Shown in pieces: positions 1 to 7,881 of a stretch of 45,087 nucleotides of DNA. The stretch lies in contig DXZQ01000024.1 of NCBI GenBank assembly GCA_019419585.1, positions 1 through 45,087 of the forward strand, in the 5' to 3' direction. Both the position numbers and the translations under genes were made by a program. Origin of the DNA: Collinsella sp. GTDB lineage: Bacteria; Actinomycetota; Coriobacteriia; Coriobacteriales; Coriobacteriaceae. Under the pieces are notes generated by a model. That model ran no database searches. It worked only from the letters and a program-made list of their open reading frames with translations, and was not told the origin of the DNA. The first letter of the stretch is position 1, and each line of letters begins with the position of its first letter.

Positions 1-81
1 ATTTTCCGGTTCGACGAACAGCCGATCGTGTCAAATTTGGTCTAACAGAGCCAAAAATAATCACCAGATAGTTAGGAGCCA

Positions 82-453
82 ATGATGAAAAAGGTTGCTT
101 ATTTACTCGCCGTCTGCCTTGTTGGGTTATCGTGCATGACCGCGCAGCCCGCCTTCGCAGCAGAAACCCATTCCTCTATCATTTCGCCAGTTGCCGAAAG
201 TCGTTCAATCTACACCGCCGAAACCACCCTCGCCTATTCGAACGGCGTCAGGCTCCATGTTACTTACACCGTTAACGATACCTATGGAACGATAACAGGC
301 ATCAAATCCATAAAGAACTGGACCTCCAATTCTCGAGCAAGCAACATCAGCTGGACTTATAGATACGGACTCAGCAACGGAAGCGTCGTCGTAACTGTTA
401 CTTACTATTACAACGGCAGTTGGCATTCTGAAGCAAGAACCATCTATGCTTAG
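82..453 (+). CDS. small secreted protein of unknown function
   Basis: I do not recognise this family. The 123-residue product starts with a clear signal peptide: two lysines, a hydrophobic core of about 15 residues, and an AFA-A type cleavage site near residue 27. The mature part is about 95 residues, rich in Ser, Thr, Tyr and Asn, with alternating hydrophobic and polar residues that suggest a small all-beta domain. It has no cysteine after the signal peptide. AGGAG at 74-78 serves either ATG 82 or ATG 85, and the spacing favours 85. A terminator follows directly, so it is probably transcribed alone. Export is well supported; function is unknown. Confidence 0.6.
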   Translation: MMKKVAYLLAVCLVGLSCMTAQPAFAAETHSSIISPVAESRSIYTAETTLAYSNGVRLHVTYTVNDTYGTITGIKSIKNWTSNSRASNISWTYRYGLSNGSVVVTVTYYYNGSWHSEARTIYA

Positions 454-461
454 GATTTTTT

Positions 462-487
462 GGCTGCGGCATTGCCGCATCCTTTTT
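462..487 (+). terminator. rho-independent terminator after the small secreted protein
   Basis: TGCGGC (465-470) and GCCGCA (474-479) form a perfect 6-bp stem with a 3-nt loop. GG/CC pairs extend it beyond one mismatch, and five T follow at 483-487. It lies between two same-strand genes and probably separates them transcriptionally. Confidence 0.7.
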
Positions 488-497
488 GGGGTTAATT

Positions 498-1019
498 ATG
501 GAAAGCTCAGATAAACGATGCCGTTTTAGCAGTGTGATGTTGCTCGCCACTTTGTCTGTCGCAGCAATCATGGCGGCCTTCTCAGCGTTCAGCGTTGCCA
601 ACGAGGCGCGGGAGGTGCTCTTTGCACCCACTCCCCTCTACATTAACGGTGAGTCCATTCCGAGCGCCGTCCTTACCGCGCTTGCCATCCGCGACGTTCT
701 GGCCCTGGCGCTTTCAATCGCATGCCTGATTGTCTACGTGAACTTCTGCCTTGACGTCGTCAGCACTCAGTCGATATTCACGCGAAAACAATGCCGGCGT
801 CTTCTGGTTGTTGGACTTCTGCTGCTCATTTCTTCAATTGTCTCGATTACCCTAGATAACCTGTGTGCCATCCAGCTCCCCAACGACGTCAGTATTACCG
901 CAATTGGCATCTTTGGTTTTAACGCTTGGACACTGGTTCTCGCTTTGTTTGCGCTATCCCTTTCGGCTATCTTTGAGTACGGGCGACTCTTGCAGTCGGA
1001 CGTTGACGCCATTATTTAG
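498..1019 (+). CDS. DUF2975-type four-helix membrane protein
   Basis: An integral membrane protein of 173 residues with four predicted transmembrane helices, at about residues 14-34, 64-85, 98-118 and 130-158. A short polar segment containing FTRKQ sits between helices 2 and 3. That pattern, and the small Cro-type regulator 12 bp downstream, matches the widespread DUF2975/YozG-like pair, whose biochemical role is not known. ATG 498 is preferred over the in-frame TTG 486 because the TTG lies in the upstream terminator. The two genes surely form one unit. The family call rests on topology and context only. Confidence 0.65.
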   Translation: MESSDKRCRFSSVMLLATLSVAAIMAAFSAFSVANEAREVLFAPTPLYINGESIPSAVLTALAIRDVLALALSIACLIVYVNFCLDVVSTQSIFTRKQCRRLLVVGLLLLISSIVSITLDNLCAIQLPNDVSITAIGIFGFNAWTLVLALFALSLSAIFEYGRLLQSDVDAII

Positions 1020-1031
1020 AAGGAGGGCAGC

Positions 1032-1283
1032 ATGCCAATCGTCATGAGACTCGATCGCGTCATGGCGGATCGCAAAATGTCCTCTCAAGAACTTGCCGAC
1101 ATTATCGGCATCTCGCCCGTTAACGTTTCGCGCATTAAAACGGGGCGGCTCAAGGGCATCCGCTTTTCGACGTTGACCGCAATGTGCGAGGCGCTTCACT
1201 GCAAACCCGGCGACATCATCGACTGGATGTCGGACGAAGAGTACGTCGAGGCATTTGGAAGTCTTCCCAGCGACGAAGACTAA
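1032..1283 (+). CDS. Cro/CI-type (YozG-like) helix-turn-helix regulator
   Basis: An 83-residue DNA-binding protein made almost entirely of one Cro/CI helix-turn-helix. The N-terminal helix RLDRVMADRKMS is followed by ELADIIGISPVNVSRIKTGR as the two recognition helices, and by a C-terminal segment ending in CKPGDIIDW, which is typical of the YozG/HTH_26 group. AAGGAGGG lies just before ATG 1032. It is 12 bp behind the DUF2975 gene, and such pairs are usually co-transcribed. It may regulate its own operon; no operator was identified. Confidence 0.85.
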   Translation: MPIVMRLDRVMADRKMSSQELADIIGISPVNVSRIKTGRLKGIRFSTLTAMCEALHCKPGDIIDWMSDEEYVEAFGSLPSDED

Positions 1284-1320
1284 CCAAAATGATCCGTTTC
1301 CCCGTCCCCAAAGGATCAAT

Positions 1321-1364
1321 AGGAAAAGAGGGGGGCTGTCCCGCGTTGACGGAACAGCCCCCTC
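1321..1364 (-). terminator. terminator of the htrA-like gene
   Basis: GGGGGCTGT (1331-1339) pairs with ACAGCCCCC (1354-1362), with GAG/CTC extending the stem. On the minus strand it is followed by a T-rich run (complement of 1321-1327). It lies just after the protease stop codon and may also stop transcription from the plus-strand regulator. Confidence 0.8.
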
Positions 1365-1391
1365 TGGCATCGGTATGTACGATACAGCTCG

Positions 1392-2855
1392 TTAGAAACC
1401 CTGGCCGTTGCCCTGACCCTGGCCCTGCTGGCCCAGCAGCTCCTCCAGGTACTGGCGCAGCTGCTCATCGGTAATGCCGCCGTTGCCGGTGTCGGTCGCG
1501 CTGTCGTTCTGCTGCTGGTTCTGTAACTCCTCATCAGAGCCCAGCTCGACGGTGACCGTCTTCTCTTCCTTGCCGCGCATGAGCGTGATCTCGACCTTCT
1601 CGCCCACCTCGTGGCTGCGCAACGCGATGATCAGGCCATCGGCGCTCGTGATCTCGTCGTCGCCCAGCTTGGTGATGACATCGCCTTCCTGGATGCCAGC
1701 CTTGGCGGCGGGGCCATCCTCGACGACGCTCGCTACATACGCGCCGCTATCGGTGCTCAGCTTGTTGGTGCGGGCGTTGAGCGCGTTGACGCTCGAAAGC
1801 GTAGCGCCCATGTACGGATGCACCGGCGTCTTGCCGTCGATGATCTGGTCGGCAATGTTCTTGGCATAGTTGACCGGAATGGCAAAGCCCACGCCCGAGC
1901 TGGAGCCCGAGTAGCTCTCGATGAGCGAGTTGATACCCACAAGCTCGCCGTTATCGTTAACGAGCGCGCCGCCGGAGTTGCCCGGGTTGATGGCGGCATC
2001 GGTCTGGATCATGTTGGCATAGATGGTGTTACCGTTGGCAGAGCTCATGGCCGTAGAGCGATAGAGCGCCGAGACGATACCCGTGGAGACAGACTGCTCG
2101 TTGCCAAACGGCGAACCGATGGCCATGACCCACTCGCCCACGTTGAGCTTGGAGGAATCACCGATCTCAATCGGCGTGAGCTTGGAGGCGTCGGCGTCCT
2201 TGAGCTTGATAACGGCCAGGTCGCTCGAGGCGTCGTTGCCCACGAACTCGGCCTCATATGTGGTGCCGTCATCCATGGTCACCACGTACTGGTCATAGCC
2301 ATCGACCACGTGGTTGTTGGTGAGGATGTGGCCCTCGGTATCGAGCACAACGCCCGAACCGACGCTGCCCGAGCCGTCCGACTCGTCGGCAGACTGCGAA
2401 AGCGAGCCATTCTGGCCGCCGCTCGAAGTGGCGGTAATGGAAACCACGGAGGGCAACGCCTTGGCAGAAACGGCCTCGGCCAGCGTGGTGTCCTCGGAGT
2501 CGATCGAGATCTTTTGCGTCGACGAACCCGAAGCACCCGCCGTCACGGCATTCTTTCCGCCGCCAATGTTGAGCGTGCCGCTCATAATGAGCGCAATGAC
2601 CAGCAGAGCGCCGCAGGCACAGCCGGCGAGTGCCGTAATAAAGATCGGCAGCTTTTTGGTCTTGGTCTTGACCACCGTGTGCTTGTTTACAACCTGCTGG
2701 CCACCCAGCGGCTTACCGGTCTGCGTGTCGTAGGCCTGCACGTAGGGAATGTTGTTGCCATCGGCAGGCGTCGACTCCACCTGCACGCGCGGCTGCTGCT
2801 GAGTCTCGCCGGCGTTGCCCGCATCCTGGGGACGCTGGGAATCGTTCTCGCTCAT
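1392..2855 (-). CDS. htrA: HtrA/DegP-type membrane-anchored serine protease with PDZ domain
   Basis: A surface quality-control protease of 487 residues. A polar N-terminal tail is followed by one transmembrane helix (about residues 82-105) that anchors it with the catalytic part outside. The chymotrypsin-fold domain has all three catalytic residues: His in NNHVVDG (about 181), Asp in SDLAVIK (about 212) and Ser in GNSGGAL (about 294). One PDZ domain follows (about 375-460, with the GIQEGDVITKLG motif), then a Gln/Gly-rich tail. ATG 2855 is chosen over 2894 because GAAAGGA precedes it at good spacing. It is monocistronic. DegP, DegQ and HtrA cannot be told apart from sequence alone. Confidence 0.93.
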   Translation of the reverse strand: MSENDSQRPQDAGNAGETQQQPRVQVESTPADGNNIPYVQAYDTQTGKPLGGQQVVNKHTVVKTKTKKLPIFITALAGCACGALLVIALIMSGTLNIGGGKNAVTAGASGSSTQKISIDSEDTTLAEAVSAKALPSVVSITATSSGGQNGSLSQSADESDGSGSVGSGVVLDTEGHILTNNHVVDGYDQYVVTMDDGTTYEAEFVGNDASSDLAVIKLKDADASKLTPIEIGDSSKLNVGEWVMAIGSPFGNEQSVSTGIVSALYRSTAMSSANGNTIYANMIQTDAAINPGNSGGALVNDNGELVGINSLIESYSGSSSGVGFAIPVNYAKNIADQIIDGKTPVHPYMGATLSSVNALNARTNKLSTDSGAYVASVVEDGPAAKAGIQEGDVITKLGDDEITSADGLIIALRSHEVGEKVEITLMRGKEEKTVTVELGSDEELQNQQQNDSATDTGNGGITDEQLRQYLEELLGQQGQGQGNGQGF

Positions 2856-2885
2856 AGCTGCGATCCTTTCGTCAAATAACCAAAG

Positions 2886-2909
2886 GCCCGCCAAACATGT
2901 GGCGGGCCA
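2886..2909 (-). other. stem-loop in the htrA leader
   Basis: GGCCCGCC (2886-2893) and GGCGGGCC (2902-2909) form a perfect 8-bp stem with an 8-nt loop, about 30 nt upstream of the htrA start on the minus strand. The following sequence is only mildly T-rich. It may be an attenuator, a leader structure or an upstream terminator. Confidence 0.5.
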
Positions 2910-3027
2910 TCATTGTTCACGTTGAGTTGTACCCCAAGCTGGGCAGTCCCGAGCACTAGATGCCAAGATTTCAGCTTTGCTTAAGTAATGACATGCTTAT
3001 AGGCCAATTCGTTTTATGCCGTCATGT

Positions 3028-3651
3028 CTATTCGATATAGCAGTCGATAGCAAAACTATATGTTGAATCGTTAATATAGTCTGTAATCGTCGCGCCCATA
3101 CCCGATCCGCACGTCCACTTATCCTTCTCCGCATCGTATGGCGTTGGCCCCCACCCCGTTTCATATGATGCTTCGCTTTCTGTGAAGTAGTTCATCACAT
3201 ATTTATCTTTCTGCATGAGCGCATACCAAGCGTTTGCATACATCACAAGCGGATCGGTTTGAATTATCGAATTTTTTCCTGACCGAATTGCAATGCTTTG
3301 CCCATCTTCAGAATATTCAACAACAATCTCAATCTTTGCCAACACCGGCAGTGAATCATCTGACTCCCTATGAACCGTCACCAAATTCTTAGTTGCCGCT
3401 CTTGTCAGGGACGCTGCACCGTCATTATTCCTGTTTATGCTGCCAACAGCCATTTTTCTATTTCCGGCACCCAAGACATCTTTGCTTCGCGCCGAGGACA
3501 CAATAACCCCAGCCTCATTCCGAACTATCATGTCGGTCACAAGCGTCAATCGTTTTTGCGCATTCGTAAGCTGCGCAGCGTTGGCCCCTCTCGCCCCAGC
3601 AAACATAACAGCTCCTGATGCCAAGACGAATAGCTGTCTTCTGTTGATCAT
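3028..3651 (-). CDS. exported protein of unknown function with Tat-like signal
   Basis: The family is not recognised. The 207-residue product begins with an NRRQLF twin-arginine motif, a hydrophobic stretch and an ANAA cleavage site near residue 26, so it may use the Tat pathway. The mature protein has two cysteines near the C-terminus (in WTCGSG and AIDCYIE) that could form a disulfide outside the cell. GAGGAG and GAGGA precede ATG 3651. It is the last of three same-strand genes with lower GC than their surroundings, behind a small membrane protein and a secreted protease, so a role linked to that protease (substrate, inhibitor or partner) is possible but not shown. Confidence 0.6.
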   Translation of the reverse strand: MINRRQLFVLASGAVMFAGARGANAAQLTNAQKRLTLVTDMIVRNEAGVIVSSARSKDVLGAGNRKMAVGSINRNNDGAASLTRAATKNLVTVHRESDDSLPVLAKIEIVVEYSEDGQSIAIRSGKNSIIQTDPLVMYANAWYALMQKDKYVMNYFTESEASYETGWGPTPYDAEKDKWTCGSGMGATITDYINDSTYSFAIDCYIE

Positions 3652-3671
3652 TCCTCTCGCTCCTCACCGAT

Positions 3672-4040
3672 TTAGTTAACTATTTCCATATAGTAGGGAT
3701 GCAAAGTTTCCTCTTCTAAATTGGCATCACTTGCAAAGAATAGAATCCATTTCTCTCCCGCCTTCAGCCCTGAAACAGTTCCGGTATTAAAGTAACTACG
3801 GATATCAATCTCTTTCCGCCCTCCACTTGACACGAGAGCCTCAAATTGTCCGTTATGAATATCCGACAGCGTCTGTACTTCAACTGAAATATGTTCGTCA
3901 TCTTTTCCACCGACGACCGAGGGGCTCGGTTGATAGGCCGCGACAACCAATATCCCAAGAAATGCGCAAAGAAGCCCCAGCGTTTTACGTATGCGCTTTC
4001 TATCATCTTCGCCGTCACTCTCCACAATACGTCCCTTCAT
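3672..4040 (-). CDS. small single-helix membrane protein of unknown function
   Basis: A 122-residue product with a charged N-terminus (several Asp, Lys and Arg), one transmembrane helix at about residues 20-37, and a C-terminal extracytoplasmic domain with no recognised motif. The domain is rich in beta-prone residues and ends GEKWILFF and an acidic stretch. The start is uncertain. ATG 4040 overlaps the upstream protease gene by 26 bp, in-frame ATG 4064 is possible, and neither has a clear ribosome site, so translation may be coupled to the protease. The open frame continues to 4430, but that part lies inside the protease gene and is probably not coding. Confidence 0.5.
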   Translation of the reverse strand: MKGRIVESDGEDDRKRIRKTLGLLCAFLGILVVAAYQPSPSVVGGKDDEHISVEVQTLSDIHNGQFEALVSSGGRKEIDIRSYFNTGTVSGLKAGEKWILFFASDANLEEETLHPYYMEIVN

Positions 4041-5142
4041 GCGATATATAAATCGTTGTGTCATATGGAAGAAAACGCAGCTGATTGAACCAACCATCCC
4101 AGACAACAAGCATATATTTCTTATCATTTGAATATGTATTATGCATAGCCACATATCCCGCAACAGCCATCGCATGAGCGTCATGGCTTGAACTGAGAGT
4201 CCCAGAAAAGATACTGAGATTTCCAGAATCTGCAGTTGCCCTGAAAGAATCCCAAGATGGATACCAAGCAAATGATGTCTCAAGCCTTTTCCCGCGCCTA
4301 GCACAGAACTCCTTAATAGCCGGGGCAGCATTTGGAGATGGAGTCTCTCCTTGGGTAAAGTAAAGGCCCGTAGCTTGATCGAATGACTTATTTGGTTTGC
4401 CGGATGTTCCCGATAACTGCCAAAGCTCATGATATAAGTCTGGCAATTTGAGCCGGTTTAGCGTTACATAGTGGCTGCTTACCGCAAACATCGCAGACAC
4501 ATCGCAAGCATAGGTCCCCGTTTCTTTAATAACCTCTGATTGTGTAGGCGTTATCATCCCTGAAATAGTTTTACTTGCGTCAATGACATATCCTTGTTTA
4601 TACAGGTCTTTGGGCAATACGAAAACATCCTCGAACCTGCTTGGAGATCCGCTGCGGCTATTTCCCACAGAAAACACCGCTGTTGACCGGCATCCCTTCT
4701 CATCTAAAACAACGTTATTATCCAGATCTGCAATACCAAAAGACAGCTCGTCAAATTTCAAAGCAACGATGTCATCTTGGAATGCGAGAAGGGCTATTTC
4801 ATCGCTTGTATTCTCAATGGGCATAGGGGCGTTCGGAGCCAAGCAGTATTCGCTGATCCACCAAGATCGCTCTGAATCAAATACGACGTAGCCATAGTTA
4901 ACGTCATCCCGCTTCGCGCGAACGATATACCCGATTGATTCCCCATCGGAATTCACCATTTTTACTGGGTCACAAGCGGTCACCGGCTCATCCGATACGT
5001 CATCAAAGAAAGCTTGCGCTTGCTCCACAGCTATTTGCGGTGTGACACGAACCAAGTCGTCGTCTCCAAAAACCAACCTTGGAGACATCAGGGCGGCAAG
5101 CAATACTATGAATCCGACAATCACCTTTCTCGAATAACGCAT
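4015..5142 (-). CDS. secreted papain-fold (C39/C10-like) cysteine protease
   Basis: A 375-residue exported protein. The signal peptide covers about residues 1-27. An N-terminal region follows with the QIAVEQAQAFFDDV pattern and a tyrosine/tryptophan-rich stretch like the propeptide of streptopain-type proteases. The C-terminal half has the expected catalytic set: Cys in TGTYACDVSAMFAV, His in SSHDAHAMAVAGYV, and a VWDGW segment. This fits a papain-fold peptidase such as C10 or C39-like; which one cannot be decided by eye. The strong GGAGGAAG site selects ATG 5142 over 5154. The low GC compared with flanking genes suggests acquisition by transfer. The family call is an inference from motif order. 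Confidence 0.6.
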   Translation of the reverse strand: MRYSRKVIVGFIVLLAALMSPRLVFGDDDLVRVTPQIAVEQAQAFFDDVSDEPVTACDPVKMVNSDGESIGYIVRAKRDDVNYGYVVFDSERSWWISEYCLAPNAPMPIENTSDEIALLAFQDDIVALKFDELSFGIADLDNNVVLDEKGCRSTAVFSVGNSRSGSPSRFEDVFVLPKDLYKQGYVIDASKTISGMITPTQSEVIKETGTYACDVSAMFAVSSHYVTLNRLKLPDLYHELWQLSGTSGKPNKSFDQATGLYFTQGETPSPNAAPAIKEFCARRGKRLETSFAWYPSWDSFRATADSGNLSIFSGTLSSSHDAHAMAVAGYVAMHNTYSNDKKYMLVVWDGWFNQLRFLPYDTTIYISHEGTYCGE

Positions 5143-5273
5143 TTCTTCCTCCATCCGTGCAGTAGGGAGATACGGTAACTAAATGATATTCGTGAGATAG
5201 TGCTATACGTTTGATATTGTTTTTACTGACACACTTTAAATCAGTGAAAGGTCTTCTTTTCGCCCTAAACGAG

Positions 5274-5303
5274 AAAAGGGTACTGGAGAAATCTCCGGTA
5301 CCC
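5274..5303 (-). terminator. terminator of the glnA-regulator operon
   Basis: GGGTAC/GTACCC and GGAG/CTCC arms (5278-5303) form a hairpin with one mismatch and an AAAT loop. On the minus strand it runs into TTTT and a T-rich stretch. It lies 21 bp beyond the regulator stop codon. Confidence 0.8.
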
Positions 5304-5324
5304 TCACATTCCTCTATTTACTTG

Positions 5325-5987
5325 CTAGTCCTTAAACAGATAGCCCACGCCGCGGACGGTGGTGATGTGCGCCGCGATCTGCGGGCCCACCTTGGAGCGG
5401 ATGCGTCGGATGTGCACGTCGACGGTGCGCGTGCCGCCGCAGTACTCAAAGCCCCACACGCGGTGCAGCAGCACCTCGCGGCTGTAGGCGCGGTTGGGGT
5501 GCGTCGCCAAAAAGCTCAGCAGCGAGTACTCCATCAGCGTCAGGTCGATGGGCTCGTTATCGAGCGTCACCTGGTAGGTAGCCAGGTTGATCTCGAGGTT
5601 ATCGATGTTGAGCACATCGTCGGCGGTGACGGTCTCCTCCTCGCCCATCAGGCGCTGCGCGCGAGCCTTGAGCTCGTTGGGCGTCGCCGTGGGGCACACA
5701 AAGTCGGCATGCGCGTGATTGGGCAGGCGCAAGGTACCGAGCGCCTCGTCGTCAACGATCACCAACATGGGGACGCCACCACGATCGTCAAGCCACTTGG
5801 CAATCTGATCGATGCGGTCGCTGCGGATGCCATCTGAATCGAGAATCAGCAGGTCAAAGTCGTGCGCCGCAGTTGGCGAATCGGGGGTTGCCAGGCTCAC
5901 CTCGACACCCAGGGTAGTCGTCAAGCTGCGGGCAAACTCGTGGAAGCGCGTCGTGCGCGCCATGAACAGGGCACTCTTTTCGGACAT
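5325..5987 (-). CDS. atypical OmpR-family regulator, GlnR-like, downstream of glnA
   Basis: A 220-residue transcription factor. The N-terminal 115 residues have a receiver-like fold: an Asp sits in LLILDSDG, but the paired acidic residues normally found after the first strand are absent (ALFMARTT instead). The C-terminal winged helix (about 130-220) has LTLMEYSLLSFLATHPNRAY, DVHIRRIRSKVG and the final TVRGVGY wing, all standard for OmpR/PhoB. No sensor kinase is nearby. In other Actinomycetota GlnR, an OmpR-type protein with a degenerate receiver, controls nitrogen genes. Position 50 bp behind glnA makes the same role likely here. GGAGG before ATG 5987 fixes the start. Confidence 0.8.
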   Translation of the reverse strand: MSEKSALFMARTTRFHEFARSLTTTLGVEVSLATPDSPTAAHDFDLLILDSDGIRSDRIDQIAKWLDDRGGVPMLVIVDDEALGTLRLPNHAHADFVCPTATPNELKARAQRLMGEEETVTADDVLNIDNLEINLATYQVTLDNEPIDLTLMEYSLLSFLATHPNRAYSREVLLHRVWGFEYCGGTRTVDVHIRRIRSKVGPQIAAHITTVRGVGYLFKD

Positions 5988-6037
5988 ATCGGCCTCCAAA
6001 GAAATGAGCTCAATCGTACTGGAACAAGCCAGTGCGA

Positions 6038-7375
6038 TTAGGAGTTCGCCAGGTAGTGCTTGATCTCCCACTCGGTGATCGTAGACTCAAACTTATGCCA
6101 CTCGTCGCGCTTCTTTTTGAGGAAGAAGCTGTGGATGTGCTCGCCGAGGGCATCCTTCATAAACTGCGAGTCCTCAAACACGTCGAGCGCCTCTTTGAGT
6201 GAGCGCGGCAGCAGCGTGTAGCCGGCCTCGACCATCTGACGGTCGGTAAGCTTGAGCGTCTCGGCCGTGGCCTCGGGCGGGAGTTCCAGCTTGCGCTCGA
6301 TGCCGTCCAGACCAGCCGCCAGCGTGACGGCGTTGACCAGGTACGGGTTGGCCATGGGGTCGGGACTGCGCAGCTCGATGCGCGTGGACAGCGGCTTGCC
6401 GGGCTTGTAGACCGGGATGCGGACCATACTCGCGCGGTTGCGCAGGCCCCACGTGGCGTACTGCGGCACGGAGTCGCCACCCGTGGTGATGCGCTTGTAC
6501 GAGTTGACCGTGGGATTGGTGATGGCGCTGATCTCGCGCGCGTGCGCCAAGATGCCGGCCATGTAGTGCTTGGCGATTTCGGAGAGGTGGTACTTCTCGT
6601 CGTCCTCGCCCCAAAAGACGTTGTTGCCGTCGTGGTCGAACAGCGACTGATGCAAAAACATGGCGCTGCCGTCCTCGCCCGCCAACGGCTTGGGCATAAA
6701 GGAAGCGTGGCAACCGCTCTCGTAGGCCTGCTGCTTAATGATGAGTTTGGCCGTAGTGATGGCGTCGGACATACTCAGGGCCTCGGCATGGCGCAAGCTC
6801 ATGCCGTGCTGCGAGCGGCCGGCGGCGTGGAAGGTGTACTCCACGGGCACGGACATCTTCTCGAGCGTGAGGACCGTGTTGCGACGCAGGTCGCGGGCGG
6901 CATCGCTCACCGAAAGATCGAAGTAGCCCACGTTGTCGAGCGGCTCGGGGGTGTGCTCGTCGGGGAAGTAGTAATACTCCAGCTCGGCACCCACGTTGAG
7001 CAGATAGCCAGCCTTCTCGGCCTTGCGGAACATGCGGCGCAGGGCATCGCGCGGGTCGCCGGCGAACGGTTTGCGATCGGGAGTACACACGTCGCAGAAA
7101 ACGCGTGCAACGCCGTTATGGCTCGGGCGCCACGGCAAAATCTGGAAGGTCGAAGCATCGGGAAACGCCAGCATGTCGGCTTCCTCGGGCGTGGCAAAGC
7201 CCTCGATGGCGGAGCCGTCAAAGCCAATACCCTCCTCAAAAGCGACCTCGAGGTCCTCGGGGCTAATGGCAAAGTTCTTGAGGCGGCCGAGAATGTCGAC
7301 AAACCACAGACGCACAAAGCGGATGTCACGCTGCTCTACGGAGCGGAGTACGTAATCGATGTTCTGCTGGTTCAT
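6038..7375 (-). CDS. glnA: type I glutamine synthetase
   Basis: Makes glutamine from glutamate, ammonia and ATP in the cytoplasm. At 445 residues it has the length of the GSI-alpha class. The N-terminal beta-grasp region contains GFDGSAIEGF, metal-binding motifs follow (GAELEYYYF, FMPKPLAGEDGSAMF), and NPTVNSYKR and the IELRSPDPMANPYL segment are intact. The NLYDLPP adenylylation tyrosine motif of GSI-beta enzymes is missing; ERKLELPPEA stands at that place, so control by adenylylation is unlikely and feedback or GlnR-type repression is more likely. AAAGGGGAG precedes ATG 7375. It is the first gene of an operon with the GlnR-like regulator. Confidence 0.96.
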   Translation of the reverse strand: MNQQNIDYVLRSVEQRDIRFVRLWFVDILGRLKNFAISPEDLEVAFEEGIGFDGSAIEGFATPEEADMLAFPDASTFQILPWRPSHNGVARVFCDVCTPDRKPFAGDPRDALRRMFRKAEKAGYLLNVGAELEYYYFPDEHTPEPLDNVGYFDLSVSDAARDLRRNTVLTLEKMSVPVEYTFHAAGRSQHGMSLRHAEALSMSDAITTAKLIIKQQAYESGCHASFMPKPLAGEDGSAMFLHQSLFDHDGNNVFWGEDDEKYHLSEIAKHYMAGILAHAREISAITNPTVNSYKRITTGGDSVPQYATWGLRNRASMVRIPVYKPGKPLSTRIELRSPDPMANPYLVNAVTLAAGLDGIERKLELPPEATAETLKLTDRQMVEAGYTLLPRSLKEALDVFEDSQFMKDALGEHIHSFFLKKKRDEWHKFESTITEWEIKHYLANS

Positions 7376-7414
7376 GTCGCTCCCCTTTCTTTCGGGCGGG
7401 TTTCGACTGGTCTA

Positions 7415-7435
7415 TATCGCAGATACTATCGCAGA
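7415..7435 (-). promoter_or_regulatory. direct repeat in the glnA promoter region
   Basis: TATCGCAGA occurs at 7415-7423 and again at 7427-7435, twelve bases apart, 40-60 bp upstream of the glnA start. On the minus strand the units read TCTGCGATA. Spacing of about one helical turn fits two subunits of an OmpR-type regulator on one DNA face. The -10-like TATAGA or TAGTAT elements overlap the repeats. Assignment to the adjacent GlnR-like protein is inference. Confidence 0.45.
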
Positions 7436-7509
7436 AAAATGTTTCCGCAGGGTTAAAGCGTATCAAGCGCTCAAAAAACGTGCGCGAACAGGCAGTTGCG
7501 AACGAGTGG

Positions 7510-7881
7510 CTAGCGTTCAGATTCGGAGACAATTTGTCTACAAGCTCGTTCCAGCGTAGGGAACTCCATCGTCACTGCATCCCATACAACCGAGCGGTCG
7601 ACATTGCCGTAATCATGCGCAAGATAATTTCTCATGCCGATAATTCCACGCCATTCGATTTCGGGATGAAGCCGCTGCGAGCGTTCCGACAACTTGCCCG
7701 CTTCTTCCGTCACCCTAAGCGCACACATCAAAAGGGAGTCCGCCAACGCCCTCGTCCGCACGTCATTCGCATGCAGAAACTGGTCCTCGGTGATATCAAA
7801 AGCCCTGATGCGCTCGTTCGTTTCAGAGATGGCTTCCAAAACCTCTTGAGCGCGAAGGCCGTCTGGCTTACGCGCGATCAT
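7510..7881 (-). CDS. hepT: HepT-like HEPN toxin (DUF86)
   Basis: A 123-residue HEPN-domain protein with the diagnostic RNYLAHDY, which matches the R-x4-H-x-Y active site of HepT ribonuclease toxins, near residue 83. Helical segments before and after agree with the four-helix HEPN bundle. It overlaps the upstream nucleotidyltransferase gene by 14 bp, as usual for the MNT/HepT type VII pair. In studied pairs the nucleotidyltransferase neutralises HepT by adding AMP to the tyrosine of this motif, and that tyrosine is present here. GGAG lies about 9 nt before ATG 7881. Confidence 0.9.
   Translation of the reverse strand: MIARKPDGLRAQEVLEAISETNERIRAFDITEDQFLHANDVRTRALADSLLMCALRVTEEAGKLSERSQRLHPEIEWRGIIGMRNYLAHDYGNVDRSVVWDAVTMEFPTLERACRQIVSESER

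Noticed and set aside
3672..4430. Full-length 252-codon frame as one gene
   Set aside because: Its first 130 codons lie inside the protease gene in another frame. Only the last 122 codons from ATG 4040 look like a protein.
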